This document shows positions 29,292 through 38,189 of a stretch of 64,000 nt of DNA, in pieces; position 1 is the stretch's first letter, and each line of letters begins with the position of its first letter. Under the pieces are notes generated by a model. The model did no database searches, was not told the DNA's origin, and saw nothing but the letters and a program-made list of their open reading frames with translations. Position numbers and translations under genes: made by a program. This stretch comes from Pedobacter psychroterrae (GTDB taxonomy: Bacteria; Bacteroidota; Bacteroidia; Sphingobacteriales; Sphingobacteriaceae): contig NZ_SJSL01000002.1 in NCBI RefSeq assembly GCF_004331695.1, positions 496,001-560,000 of the forward strand. The letters are read 5' to 3'.

Positions 29292-29383
29292 CTGACCCAG
29301 TTTCAAATATATGGCACACATTTCAACCGTAAAAAATCTCTTCTGGAATTTCAAGCCAGTTTGGGCTAAACTAATCTATTTTG

Positions 29384-30267
29384 TTAACTCTTAATTGCGG
29401 TGATTTCTTCGGCAGTGAGGTTGGTATAACGGGCTATTTTATCGATAGATTCATTTTCGGCCAGCATTTGACGAGCCATCTCTACAGCTTTTTTGTGCTC
29501 ACCTTGGTGAATACCTTTTTGTTCGGCCGTTTTAATGGCATAATCCATTACGTTCTTATTGTCCCATTTGCGTTTTAAACTTGCATTATACATAGTTCTC
29601 TCCTCTCTGGTTAAATTGGCATACTTGGCCAGGTTAAATAACTGATCAAATTCCGGGCCGCTTAAATAATCTGGTCTTGTTTTAAATTCATTTAAGTGTT
29701 TTAACGCATATACCCACTTGTCTAAATCTGAATCCAAATCTTTAGGCTTCTTAACAAAGTTAAGCATCTCCATGAATATCAGGCTCATCTTGTCGTAAAA
29801 TATTTTGCCTGTCTTCCTGTTGGCCAAACAGATCTCTTGTATATATTCGCTTCTGGAACTATTAGGCAGTCTGAAGTCTTCGAGAAAAGCAATCAGGTAA
29901 ACTTCTTTTAGTTTGTATCCCCATTCTTTTCTACCTCCTTTGGGAGCCTGCTCACTGATAGCCCTCGAAAGATAAAATAGACCCCGGTCTATAAATGCTC
30001 TTGATACCCACGCTGAACTTCGATGATAAAAGTACTCCCATCAGCATCTGTACAGCTGACATCAAATATAGCTGTACCTTCTTCTTCATTTTCTCCAGGA
30101 TACTCCGTTTTTCCGTACTCAATAGTAGTGATGTGTTTGTTCCCTCTAAATAAAAGGTTCAGCAATCCAATTAGAACCGGTTTGCTTTCCTCAGATGCGA
30201 ACAAGCGTTTCCACGCGTAGTCTACGAATGGATCTATAAAGATACTCGGCTTTGGTGTCTTTAACAT
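29384..30267 (-). pseudogene. Rpn-family PD-(D/E)XK nuclease, frameshifted copy 1
   Basis: A 92-residue N-terminal piece (30267-29989, KRLFASEESKPVLIGLLN, CTDADGSTFIIEVQRGYQ) is followed in another frame by the rest (RGLFYLSRAISEQAPKG through the helical C-terminus ending EITAIKS at 29384). The frame changes around 30000-30003, where one A appears missing from a CAAAGAG-type run when compared with the second copy at 39432. Restoring it gives one continuous protein of about 295 residues. Active-site E-x-Q and D residues of the Rpn/PDDEXK_2 family are preserved. The family promotes recombination or acts as transposase-like nuclease. Confidence 0.75.
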
Positions 30268-30585
30268 AAATAACAGTTAGTCGTTGCCAAATATATATAG
30301 CTTATTCTATTTTGCAAAGTATTTATTAATCATTATGATTTTATATTAATCAATAAACCAACAAAAAATTCATTATGATTAAATTTTATGAAAAAAATGG
30401 AAATTTTTATCAAAACTTTGAGTTGGCAAAGTGATGTGCCATAGAAGGGAGCTTGTCAATGGTCAATTGATATAAAAGGGGTCAACATTCAGTGGAATAT
30501 CCATGGCAAAGACATCTCCGTTATGACCCAACAGTGACCTGCGCGTAGAAGGAGTTTTGTTAACTTCGTCTTAAATCATACGGTC
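30268..30585. other. AT-rich gap holding an HNH-gene remnant
   Basis: There is no gene here. The first 150 bases are very AT-rich and may hold the promoter for the Rpn copy. Bases 30427-30470 are a scrap of the HNH endonuclease gene. The LLM oxidoreductase follows from 30586. Confidence 0.5.
30427..30470 (-). pseudogene. HNH endonuclease remnant (fragment A)
   Basis: Bases 30427-30457 are identical to 42063-42093 of the intact HNH gene. They are then joined, with an internal deletion, to a second short match (AATGGTCAATTG, similar to bases near 42195). Too short to function. Confidence 0.7.
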
Positions 30586-31608
30586 ATGAAGAAAATAGGA
30601 TTTTTATCGTTCGGACATTGGTCCGACCATCCATCATACCAGACGCGCACTGCTGGCGATACCTTGCTGCAGTCCATTGACCTCGCTGTTGCAGCAGAGG
30701 AAATTGGTCTGGATGGCGCATATTTCCGTGTCCATCATTTTGCAAGGCAATTGGCTTCACCGTTTCCCTTGCTTTCGGCAATTGGGGCAAAAACCAAGAA
30801 AATAGAAATTGGTACGGGTGTAATCGATATGCGCTATGAAAACCCTTTATATATGGTAGAAGATGCAGGTGCTGCCGACCTGATTTCCAGTGGCCGTTTG
30901 CAACTGGGGATCAGCAGGGGTTCGCCCGAGCAGGTGATCGAGGGATGGCGACATTTCGGTTATGAGCCTGATGAAGGCGAGAACGATGCAGATATGGGTC
31001 GGAAAAAAGCCATGGAATTCCTGGAAAGGTTGTCTGGTGTTGGCTTTGCCGAGCCCAGTCCTAATCCGATGTTTCCCAACCCGCCGGGATTATTGCGCCT
31101 CGAACCGCATTCAGAAGGGCTGCGCGAGCGGATTTGGTGGGGAGCTGCTTCCAATGCAACCGCAATTTGGGCGGCCGAGAACGGTATGAATTTGCAGAGT
31201 TCTACACTCAAGTTTGACGAGAGTGGCAAGCCTTTCCATATCCAGCAGGCCGAACAGATCAGGCTATACAAGGAAGCATGGAAAAAAGCGGGGCACAAGC
31301 GTGAACCTCGCGTCTCGGTAAGCCGTTCTATCTTTGCGCTGATGAATGATCAGGACAGGAATTATTTCGGACAGCAGGGGAGAGGGTCAGATAGCTTTGG
31401 CTATATCGAGCCTACTCAAAGGGCGGTCTTTGGCAAGAGTTATGCGGCCGAACCCGATCAGCTGATTAAGGAACTGGCGCAGGACGAGGCCATACAGGAA
31501 GCGGATACGGTGCTATTAACGATACCAAATACCTTGGGGGTTGACTATAATGTGCATGTTCTGTCGGCTATTCTGGAGCACGTTGCACCAGGACTGCAAT
31601 GGCGATAG
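30586..31608 (+). CDS. LLM-class flavin-dependent oxidoreductase
   Basis: A 340-residue luciferase-like monooxygenase. Family features are the N-terminal strand MKKIGFLSFGHW, EEIGLDGAYFRVHHFARQ, KIEIGTGVIDMRYENPLYMVEDAGAADLIS and RLQLGISRGSPEQV. It is a TIM-barrel FMN or F420 enzyme of the group often found in pairs with a flavin reductase, but no reductase is adjacent here. Substrate unknown. Confidence 0.88.
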   Translation: MKKIGFLSFGHWSDHPSYQTRTAGDTLLQSIDLAVAAEEIGLDGAYFRVHHFARQLASPFPLLSAIGAKTKKIEIGTGVIDMRYENPLYMVEDAGAADLISSGRLQLGISRGSPEQVIEGWRHFGYEPDEGENDADMGRKKAMEFLERLSGVGFAEPSPNPMFPNPPGLLRLEPHSEGLRERIWWGAASNATAIWAAENGMNLQSSTLKFDESGKPFHIQQAEQIRLYKEAWKKAGHKREPRVSVSRSIFALMNDQDRNYFGQQGRGSDSFGYIEPTQRAVFGKSYAAEPDQLIKELAQDEAIQEADTVLLTIPNTLGVDYNVHVLSAILEHVAPGLQWR

Positions 31609-31656
31609 TCACCTGTGCTATGAACTAGCATTTCATTATTCATGTTATGTTTGAGC

Positions 31657-31733
31657 TTATCAGTATTCTTATTGCGAGTTGTCGCTCTTGCTGCTGTTAA
31701 ATCTTTTATCAGCAGGGATCAGGTTCCAGAGCA
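31657..31733 (-). pseudogene. HNH endonuclease remnant (fragment B)
   Basis: A short CAGTATTCTT-ATTGCG match to the HNH gene is fused to bases 31681-31733, which align almost base for base with 42091-42143 of the intact gene (the LLWNLIPADKSFNSSK-coding part). An internal deletion removes the middle. It ends exactly at the stop region of the T9SS gene, 31734. Confidence 0.65.
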
Positions 31734-34559
31734 TTACTTTATCAAGAAAATAGCGCCCGATAAGCGCTTACGCTCAGAATTGTTGAGGTCAATTACATAG
31801 TAATACGTTCCCGTTGGCAGGGACTTACCATTATGAGTGCCATCCCAGGGTTTCGGATACGCCAGGCTTTTGAATATGCGCTGACCGTTGCGGTCAAAAA
31901 ATGTCAATGTGCTTTGCTTATAGGAGTCTAAGCCCGGAATGGTTAGAATATCATTGACACCATCGCCATTAGGTGTAAAAGCATTGGGTATCATTACTTT
32001 CTCGCGAACATCAATAACTACCTCATCACTCACTATAAAACAGCCGTTTGCTGATTTTACCGTAAGCAGGTAGGTGATTTGGTCGGTGGGGCTTGCTATA
32101 GGATTCGCAATAGTAGGGTCATCAAGATAAATTGTTGGTGTCCAACTGTAGGTAGCGCCTTCTACATTGCTAACCTCGGTATTTAGCTGCACTTCGTCGC
32201 CATTCATTATTTCCATGTCAGCGCCTGCGTTTACCGTTGGACTTTCTACCACAATTACTTTCACCTGTAGCACCTTGGTGCAAAAACCGTTATAAACCGT
32301 CACCGCGTAGTTTGTGGTGGTAGTCGGTTTAGCAGTTGGCGATGCAACATTTGTTGCAGAGAGGCCCACAGCAGGCGACCATGAGTACCGAATGCCACCG
32401 GTAGCATTCAGCGTCACTCCATCGCCTATACAAACAGTTTTTTCGGCCGATACTTTCGGTTCAGGCAAAGAATTAATGGTAATTACTATTGTATTACTCG
32501 TTAAGACAGTGTTGCAGGCAACGTGTAGGATCAGCCGGCGGTAATAGGTAGTGACACTAAGCGACGGCGGGTCATATTCTTTTGAAGTGGCGCCGTTAAT
32601 ATTTGTAAAACTAATACTATCTGTTGACTGCTGCCACTGATAATTGACCGTACCAACGCCTTGCGGTACAGAGCCACTAATAAGTTCAGCATCACCAGCA
32701 TTGCAAAAACCGAGCACAGGAGGAGCGGTAATGGTATTAACCGTTACAGATTGTACAGGGGTTAGGGTAATTACATTGCTAATATTGAGTGCCGCACATT
32801 CCGATGTAACGAGCCTGCGGCGGTAATGCATTGTTGCAGACAATACCGGCGGATCAAAATCCTTCGATACTGAGCCGTTAATATCAGTAAAGGTTCTATT
32901 ATCCAATGATTGTTGCCATTGATAAGTATAGTTACTACCCACGGGTATGCTGCCGGTAATAAGGCCCGGGTCAACGCCAGGGCAAATGTCGGTGATCACC
33001 GGTACCGTGACCGTGTTATTAGTAACCGGGATTTCCAGCGTAGGCGTATAACGTACAATAAACATATCGGTAGACCCATTTGTAGGGTCACTGGCATTTT
33101 TGGCAGTCAGGCTGTTGACCCCACATCCCGTGCCGTTAAAATTAACGGTAGACTGAAACCCACCAGTTACAAATATTTCGTTGCTGCTATTTACGTTTAT
33201 ATCCTGGGCGCCAAGCTTCAAATCCCCACCGACGGAGTTAACGTCTCTTACATCTCCAGAGTAAATTCTTGGCACGCGAAATCCCCATTGGTAATTGCCA
33301 TTATCATCATATTTGGTCAAAAACATACCGGTCGTCCCGTCAGAATTGAGTTCTGTTACAGATGCAAAGAGATCAATATCGACTTTTCCCGAAAAACTAC
33401 CGGTAAGGTATAGACTGTTGTCAGGCCCGGTTGCCACTCCAGCATTGTATACAGCAGCACCTGAACCACCAATACTTTTATAATACAGCACATTACCTCC
33501 CGATGAATATTTTGCAATAAATATATCCTGGCTTCCATTGGGTTTTAGCTTAGGCGCTATGCCAAAATCTATCTCCCTGGTAAAGGCACCATTTATATAA
33601 ATATTATTCTGACCATCTAGCGCCAGCCTGACGTTGTATGTGGACTGACTCCCCTTAATGCTTTTTATCCATTGTAAAATGCCAGCCGGAGAATATTGAG
33701 CTAAGAACATAGAATTATATGCGGTAACATTAACGGCCGTACCCAGTGGGTTATAGTTAACTTCACCACTTGTGTAACCCGCAAGAATAATGTTATTGTC
33801 TTTATCAACCAAAACTTCCAATGCCGAATTATTAAATGAACCAGTTGCCCCGAGGTTAAATTTCCATATCACATTACCATTGGGATCATACTTTACCACC
33901 AAGCCATCATAATATCCTTTGGCTGTAATTTTCCCGTTGAGGTCAGGTGATCCCATAAACGTATAAACAGCGATCAGATTTCCTGCGTCGTCGCTGGTTA
34001 CTTTATACCCCACTTGTACATCTTGAAATAGTCCAATTGGGGGGGGCATTGGTCTATCTTTGCTGCCGCTTTGAATTAGTTTTTCCCACAATACGTTTCC
34101 ATTGTTGTCAAGATGCAGAATAAAAGCATCAACATATATGGTGTTTGGAGGCGCAATGTTGGGATGTCTTTCGCCAATCACGGTGACATTGCCGTTGCGG
34201 TCAACGTCAAGACCATTACTCTCACCCTTAAATAACTTTACCCAAACCAGGGCACCAGCGGCGCTATACTTCGCAACATACCCACTACTACTATTAATTA
34301 TCCCCAGGGTAGTTACGCCTGCCGAAGGATCAAAATCAGCGCTATCATATCTGTCTGTAAAATGGCCAGTCACGTAAGTATTGCCCTGAGCATCAAACTT
34401 CATACTAGATGAGTATACAGCAGCATCTAACCCTCCGATACCTAGCAACATACTCGGTGCTACAGGAACCCTTTGCCCAAACCCGTACACAGATAAAGTG
34501 AGCAGGACAGCAATGAAGTAAAATATTCTATAGAGGCGCATAGTCTTAGTAACCATCAA
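31734..34559 (-). CDS. Large secreted protein with SBBP-like repeats and T9SS type B sorting domain
   Basis: A 941-residue exported protein (signal peptide about 6-28). Residues 50-510 contain repeated units of the form G-x-x-(Y/I)VTG-x-F...YS-x-x-G-x-x-x-W, as in SBBP beta-propeller repeats. Residues 520-850 have Ig/PKD-like segments, two of them near duplicates (NYQWQQSTDSISFTNINGATSKEYDPP and its twin). The C-terminus IPNAFTPNGDGVNDILTIPG...PTGTYYYVIDL is the CHU_C/type B sorting signal for the type IX secretion system. Likely displayed on, or released from, the surface. Confidence 0.88.
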   Translation of the reverse strand: MMVTKTMRLYRIFYFIAVLLTLSVYGFGQRVPVAPSMLLGIGGLDAAVYSSSMKFDAQGNTYVTGHFTDRYDSADFDPSAGVTTLGIINSSSGYVAKYSAAGALVWVKLFKGESNGLDVDRNGNVTVIGERHPNIAPPNTIYVDAFILHLDNNGNVLWEKLIQSGSKDRPMPPPIGLFQDVQVGYKVTSDDAGNLIAVYTFMGSPDLNGKITAKGYYDGLVVKYDPNGNVIWKFNLGATGSFNNSALEVLVDKDNNIILAGYTSGEVNYNPLGTAVNVTAYNSMFLAQYSPAGILQWIKSIKGSQSTYNVRLALDGQNNIYINGAFTREIDFGIAPKLKPNGSQDIFIAKYSSGGNVLYYKSIGGSGAAVYNAGVATGPDNSLYLTGSFSGKVDIDLFASVTELNSDGTTGMFLTKYDDNGNYQWGFRVPRIYSGDVRDVNSVGGDLKLGAQDINVNSSNEIFVTGGFQSTVNFNGTGCGVNSLTAKNASDPTNGSTDMFIVRYTPTLEIPVTNNTVTVPVITDICPGVDPGLITGSIPVGSNYTYQWQQSLDNRTFTDINGSVSKDFDPPVLSATMHYRRRLVTSECAALNISNVITLTPVQSVTVNTITAPPVLGFCNAGDAELISGSVPQGVGTVNYQWQQSTDSISFTNINGATSKEYDPPSLSVTTYYRRLILHVACNTVLTSNTIVITINSLPEPKVSAEKTVCIGDGVTLNATGGIRYSWSPAVGLSATNVASPTAKPTTTTNYAVTVYNGFCTKVLQVKVIVVESPTVNAGADMEIMNGDEVQLNTEVSNVEGATYSWTPTIYLDDPTIANPIASPTDQITYLLTVKSANGCFIVSDEVVIDVREKVMIPNAFTPNGDGVNDILTIPGLDSYKQSTLTFFDRNGQRIFKSLAYPKPWDGTHNGKSLPTGTYYYVIDLNNSERKRLSGAIFLIK

Positions 34560-34714
34560 GTTAAAAAGAATATTCCATATAATAAAGTATCTTTTTGAGC
34601 GTAGCGTCCCTAGTGAATCAATACAGAGTTAAAACATTTATTTTGCCAGGGCTTGTCCCCATTTCATGCGCATGAATTGCCTTTAACAAATATCAGCCAC
34701 CTAACACTACTTCG

Positions 34715-35932
34715 ATGACGCGCTTTTTCAGAATTCTTTTTTTAATGATTGCAATGATGCCCTGCGTAGCTTATGCTTTTCAACCGGGTTATACGATTTC
34801 CGGAATAGTAAAGGACAAAACAGGAGAGACAATCCCGGGGGCAAATGTGCTCCTGAGCGGCTATCAAATTGGTGCAGTGGCCAACAATGAAGGGAGGTAT
34901 TTGATCGGTAAGCTGAGTCCCGGCAATTACCAGGTGCTTGTGCAGATGATTGGATACCTGCCTGCCAGCATCAATGTGATCATCAACGACAAATCTGTTG
35001 TTGCAGATATTGTACTTACCCAAAATATAAGACAGCTGGAGGAGGTGGTGATCCGGGCAGATCCAAACCGTAGTCAGTATCTGCAGATTTTCAGGGAGAG
35101 CTTTCTAGGCACGTCACTTAATGCGGAAAAAACCACAATTACCAATCCAGAAGTGATAAAGTTTAATTATGATGCTGGAAAGCGCGTTCTGCAGGCTTCG
35201 GCCGATGAATTTATCCTCATGGAAAACAAAGAGCTGGGCTACAGGATCAAATACCTGCTCAAATACTTTGAGAAGGACGATAGTGTAAACCTGATCAGGT
35301 ATTACGGCTACCCTTCTTTTGAAGACCTAAGCGAGCCAAAATCCCGTCAATACAAAGAAAAGAGAGACGAAGCCTACTATGGCTCTTCCCAGCATTTCCT
35401 AAGGGCGCTATTCAACAATACCACCATGAGGGAAGGTTTCACGATCTATAACATGGAAAAAATCCCCAACCCTTACAAACTGCCGGACAGCACGCTGGAT
35501 CAAAAAATAGATTATTTCACCCGGGCTGCTATTCGGGGAATCATCATTTACCACGGGAAAGACTCACTTAAACACTATAGTCAAATGAAATTGAGTCCAG
35601 ATACGATTGTACAAGTCAACAGCGAGGAGGTGGATACCGATACACTGGTAAAAAAAGAAGTGAACAACCTGAGGTGGATGAATTTCCAGAACAAGCTGTA
35701 TGTCATCTATTCCGGAGAAAACGAATCTAAAGCCTATAGAAAGCAATCGTCGTATAAGGTGAGCCGACCACGATATCTAAGAGATGAGCAGGTCTCTATC
35801 GTACATCAGCTGAAAAGCCCCATCGCTTTTTATCGGTATGGAACTCCATTTGACCCTGATGCCTTACTTTTTGAGGGCTATTGGGGTTATGAAAAAGTAG
35901 CCGATATGGTGCCTGTAGATTATATGCCCTGA
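34715..35932 (+). CDS. Carboxypeptidase-regulatory-like domain protein, exported
   Basis: A 405-residue protein: signal peptide (1-21), then a CarboxypepD_reg-like beta-sandwich at about 25-110 (SGIVKDKTGETIPGANVLL...NNEGRYLIGKLSPGNYQVLVQMIGYLP...LTQNIRQLEEVVI). About 290 residues with no catalytic motif that I recognise follow. The same N-terminal domain precedes TonB receptors, but no beta-barrel follows here. Likely periplasmic or outer-membrane associated; the family is common in Bacteroidota. Confidence 0.78.
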   Translation: MTRFFRILFLMIAMMPCVAYAFQPGYTISGIVKDKTGETIPGANVLLSGYQIGAVANNEGRYLIGKLSPGNYQVLVQMIGYLPASINVIINDKSVVADIVLTQNIRQLEEVVIRADPNRSQYLQIFRESFLGTSLNAEKTTITNPEVIKFNYDAGKRVLQASADEFILMENKELGYRIKYLLKYFEKDDSVNLIRYYGYPSFEDLSEPKSRQYKEKRDEAYYGSSQHFLRALFNNTTMREGFTIYNMEKIPNPYKLPDSTLDQKIDYFTRAAIRGIIIYHGKDSLKHYSQMKLSPDTIVQVNSEEVDTDTLVKKEVNNLRWMNFQNKLYVIYSGENESKAYRKQSSYKVSRPRYLRDEQVSIVHQLKSPIAFYRYGTPFDPDALLFEGYWGYEKVADMVPVDYMP

Positions 35933-35957
35933 TATAACCTTAGTTTAGCAATCCATT

Positions 35958-36737
35958 ATGAGAAATGACACCGATTTCATTGCAATACTTTCATACAAAT
36001 CCATCGATCAAGGTGGAAGAAAATCTCCGGCCCGATCTGGCTACAGACCTACTTTGAAATTTCCGTTCTCTGAGATGCAGACCTCAGGGCAACAAACTTT
36101 TAAAGACCGGGTGTTCGTCATGCCGGGAGAAACTATCGAGGCTGCCATCAAGATAATAGCAGTAGATCATTTCGCATCATGTTTATACGAAGGCCTTACT
36201 TTCGAATTTAGGGAAGGGGAGCGGGTAATTGGTACAGGAATTATTACACAAATAGTTAATGATAAGCTTAGAAATAATTTGGAGCATTCTCCCGTGGCTG
36301 TGCAAACTGCGGTGAACCATGAACCAATTTTTGCTAAAGAGATTAAACAGTTTAAAATCCGGAAAACTGCGGGTATGTCTGTTAACCAACTATATAATGA
36401 ACTTTCAAACGGCGGGCGTATTGTTATATATGGTTATTGCATTTCAACAATCTTTTTAACATTCAAGTTATTATCGCCTCCTCATCTTATTCGAGGAGCC
36501 GAGAAAGCATCCAGATATAGGGCAAAGTACAATTTGCTTTCGTTCTTATTTGGCTGGTGGGGGCTACCGTGGGGGCCAATTTATACACTGGATATGTTAA
36601 GAGTGAATAGTGATAAGCAAGGAGGAGGGACGGATGTTACTGACGATGTTCTACTTAAGCTGAGAGAAAAATATGGAGAGGGTGAATCCGAAAATATTAT
36701 CGAAGAAGATATTTCAATTGACTATTTCAAAGCTTAA
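35958..36737 (+). CDS. EF-Tu domain III-like protein with hydrophobic C-terminal part
   Basis: A 259-residue protein. Residues about 30-100 read like the C-terminal barrel of EF-Tu: YRPTLKFPF, FVMPGETIEAAIKII, then LTFEFREGERVIGTGIITQIV, which parallels the FAIREGGRTVGAGVV strand pair of elongation factors. No GTP-binding domain precedes it. Residues 140-200 include a hydrophobic stretch (IVIYGYCISTIFLTFKLL) and a W/G-rich FGWWGLPWGP element. The function is unknown; a ribosome-, tRNA- or toxin-related role would be speculation. It ends just before a perfect palindrome. Confidence 0.65.
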   Translation: MRNDTDFIAILSYKSIDQGGRKSPARSGYRPTLKFPFSEMQTSGQQTFKDRVFVMPGETIEAAIKIIAVDHFASCLYEGLTFEFREGERVIGTGIITQIVNDKLRNNLEHSPVAVQTAVNHEPIFAKEIKQFKIRKTAGMSVNQLYNELSNGGRIVIYGYCISTIFLTFKLLSPPHLIRGAEKASRYRAKYNLLSFLFGWWGLPWGPIYTLDMLRVNSDKQGGGTDVTDDVLLKLREKYGEGESENIIEEDISIDYFKA

Positions 36738-36750
36738 TTACAGCTTCATT

Positions 36751-36778
36751 TTAAACCCCTCGAATTCGAGGGGTTTAA
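36751..36778. terminator. Perfect 28-base palindrome, probable bidirectional terminator
   Basis: Both strands read TTAAACCCCTCGAA and its exact complement around the centre 36764/36765, with no loop mismatches. It lies between the ends of two convergent genes and overlaps the stop codon of the minus-strand 54-residue gene. A T-rich run follows on the plus strand. Best explained as a shared terminator. Confidence 0.65.
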
Positions 36779-36939
36779 AGTTGTTCTTCTTCACTTTTGA
36801 GATACTTTTGTTTTTCAGGTTTAGAGCCTGTCTTTTCATTTTCTCTAAGGAAATCGTGAACTTTTTTGAATTGGCTTGTGCTGCCATCTTGTCCATTTCC
36901 GATAATGATACCCTGTAATTCATGTTTAATATCTTTCAT
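36775..36939 (-). CDS. 54-residue charged small protein
   Basis: A minus-strand gene starting MKDIKHELQGIIIGNGQDG, followed by STSQFKKVHDFLREN and a K/E-rich tail ending SEEEQL. The stop codon falls inside the terminator palindrome, which supports this frame over the longer overlapping frame on the same strand that would read through it. It lies 39 bases after a 49-residue gene and is likely its partner. Family not recognised. Confidence 0.55.
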   Translation of the reverse strand: MKDIKHELQGIIIGNGQDGSTSQFKKVHDFLRENEKTGSKPEKQKYLKSEEEQL

Positions 36940-36978
36940 CAACGATTTATATGTTACGCAACCTCGTCGAAGGTGTAA

Positions 36979-37128
36979 TTATAAAGGTTTCGCAAGCTTA
37001 ATCCCTTGTTTAGTCAGTGATGTCAAGGTTAATTTACCTTTCAAATACGAACGTACACTGTCCTTATCAGCCACCATTTTGGCCAATGATTTATTTGCAG
37101 TTTCTTTATGTAAGATTTTTGCTTTCAT
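36979..37128 (-). CDS. 49-residue basic small protein
   Basis: A minus-strand reading frame starts MKAKILHKETANKSLAKMV and ends TKQGIKLAKPL. It is lysine-rich with no membrane segment. It pairs with the downstream 54-residue acidic protein in an arrangement like a small toxin-antitoxin or regulator pair; this is inference only. Confidence 0.5.
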   Translation of the reverse strand: MKAKILHKETANKSLAKMVADKDSVRSYLKGKLTLTSLTKQGIKLAKPL

Positions 37129-37178
37129 TGTAATGCAAAGTTAATAAATGTTCACTACAATATCTTTATTAGCCGGAT

Positions 37179-37225
37179 CGCCCCCCAACTTGAAGTCGCA
37201 ATTTGCGACTTCAAGTTGGGGGGCG
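37179..37225. repeat. Perfect 22-base inverted repeat with 3-base loop
   Basis: Arms 37179-37200 and 37204-37225 are perfectly complementary (CGCCCCCCAACTTG...TCGCA), separated by ATT. Much too strong and long for a normal terminator, and it has no T-run. It sits where the 5' part of the downstream DUF6934-like gene should be, so it could be an inserted hairpin element or a REP-like repeat. Confidence 0.8.
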
Positions 37226-37244
37226 TGAGAGAGCTACCTTATGT

Positions 37245-37463
37245 ACTTCAGTTTATTCATTTACGAATAGATATCCCAAAGCATGGGTTTATGCGACCGG
37301 AAGCACGCCTGCAAGAACTAGACTATATAGAATGGGGATTACAAAATATATGGTCGAGATAAAAAATGATTTCATGATATACGGTATGAGAGATAACGAG
37401 TGGGAGATGTTTGAAATAGGGATAGTATATGAAGCTTTTTTGGTCAAGCGAATAATGTTATAA
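37245..37463 (+). pseudogene. N-terminally truncated DUF6934-like gene
   Basis: The frame reads FTNRYPKAWVYATGSTPA, RTRLYRMGITKY, DFMIYG, WEMFE and YEAFLVKR. From memory this matches the C-terminal half of DUF6934, a small Bacteroidota family. The N-terminal half is absent; the strong hairpin at 37179-37225 lies immediately upstream. Family assignment is from recall and should be treated as tentative. Confidence 0.5.
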
Positions 37464-37495
37464 CCTTCAATCAATATAAAAAAAAATAAAAATAT

Positions 37496-37503
37496 TATAT
37501 TTG
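37496..37503 (+). promoter_or_regulatory. -7 promoter element TATATTTG
   Basis: TATATTTG matches TAnnTTTG and ends four bases before the ATG at 37508. This is the same spacing as at 26244-26256. The -33 TTTG box is not clear. Confidence 0.4.
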
Positions 37504-37507
37504 TGTT

Positions 37508-37660
37508 ATGAAAATCAAGGAATTAAAAAGGGAAAATGTCCCAACTGTAATTGTTGATAATACCTTAAATAGGTATAGAAATCATCCTGCTTTTCAGTCA
37601 AAAGTTGATAAAGCTAATGAAATGTTACGTACTGTAGGCTTACCTAAACTGAAGAAATAG
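37508..37660 (+). CDS. 50-residue small protein
   Basis: Starts MKIKELKRENVPTVIVDN and continues TLNRYRNHPAFQ to KLKK. Soluble, basic, coding-like. It follows the truncated DUF6934-like gene by 44 bases, the arrangement expected for a partner of that protein. The -7 box four bases upstream of its ATG suggests an own, possibly leaderless, transcript. Confidence 0.55.
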   Translation: MKIKELKRENVPTVIVDNTLNRYRNHPAFQSKVDKANEMLRTVGLPKLKK

Positions 37661-37721
37661 TAGTTAAAACTGTCAGCTATGCAAAAAATCTACGTGACAA
37701 TCTACTAGCTCATTTGGTCGG

Positions 37722-38069
37722 CTAATTGTTATTACCAATCATAAATTTAAATCTATTATTACCCGCTATAGTAATCAAAGGCCCTACATTGTCTTTAAAC
37801 TTGGTCTTTAGCACCTGCGGGTCCAAATTAGCAAAATCAGCCAAATCCGGAATGAAGGTCAGGTAATCCTGAAGCAGCTTTTCAGTATTCTTGTTGCGGG
37901 CATTGGTTAGGATGGTGCTCAAGCCGAGGAGCTGCAGATCGCAATACGGATCAAAGTGCTCTGCCATAGAAGGGAGCTTGTCGCATAAGAACACCGCATT
38001 CCACCGCGTAATCATCAATGGCCAATTGCCTGTTGGTATAGATACAATCCACAGGCCCGTTGTGATGGA
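37722..38069 (-). pseudogene. HNH endonuclease remnant (fragment C)
   Basis: The C-terminal part (CDKLPSMAEHFDPYCDLQLL to the end) is intact and aligns with the full HNH gene. The segment carrying the HNH core (FVPYAFVSHDLLWNLIPA) is deleted and the 5' part (HHNGPVDCIYTNRQLAIDDYAVE) is out of frame. The homology stops at CCCGTTGTGATGGA (38056-38069), the same breakpoint as in the other copies. Confidence 0.75.
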
Positions 38070-38189
38070 CATGTATTTACGACGCTCATATCCTAATATA
38101 ATCAGATAAATTGAGTGCGTCAAAGGCACCAGTATCTGTTGAATCAAGAACCTCTAACCCTATTAGGGCATCGTGAAAACGCAGAAACA

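Noticed and set aside
36738..36923. Minus-strand 61-codon frame starting MNYRVSLSEMDK
   Set aside because: It reads through the 28-base palindrome, whereas the overlapping 54-codon frame ends inside it and has a more protein-like composition.
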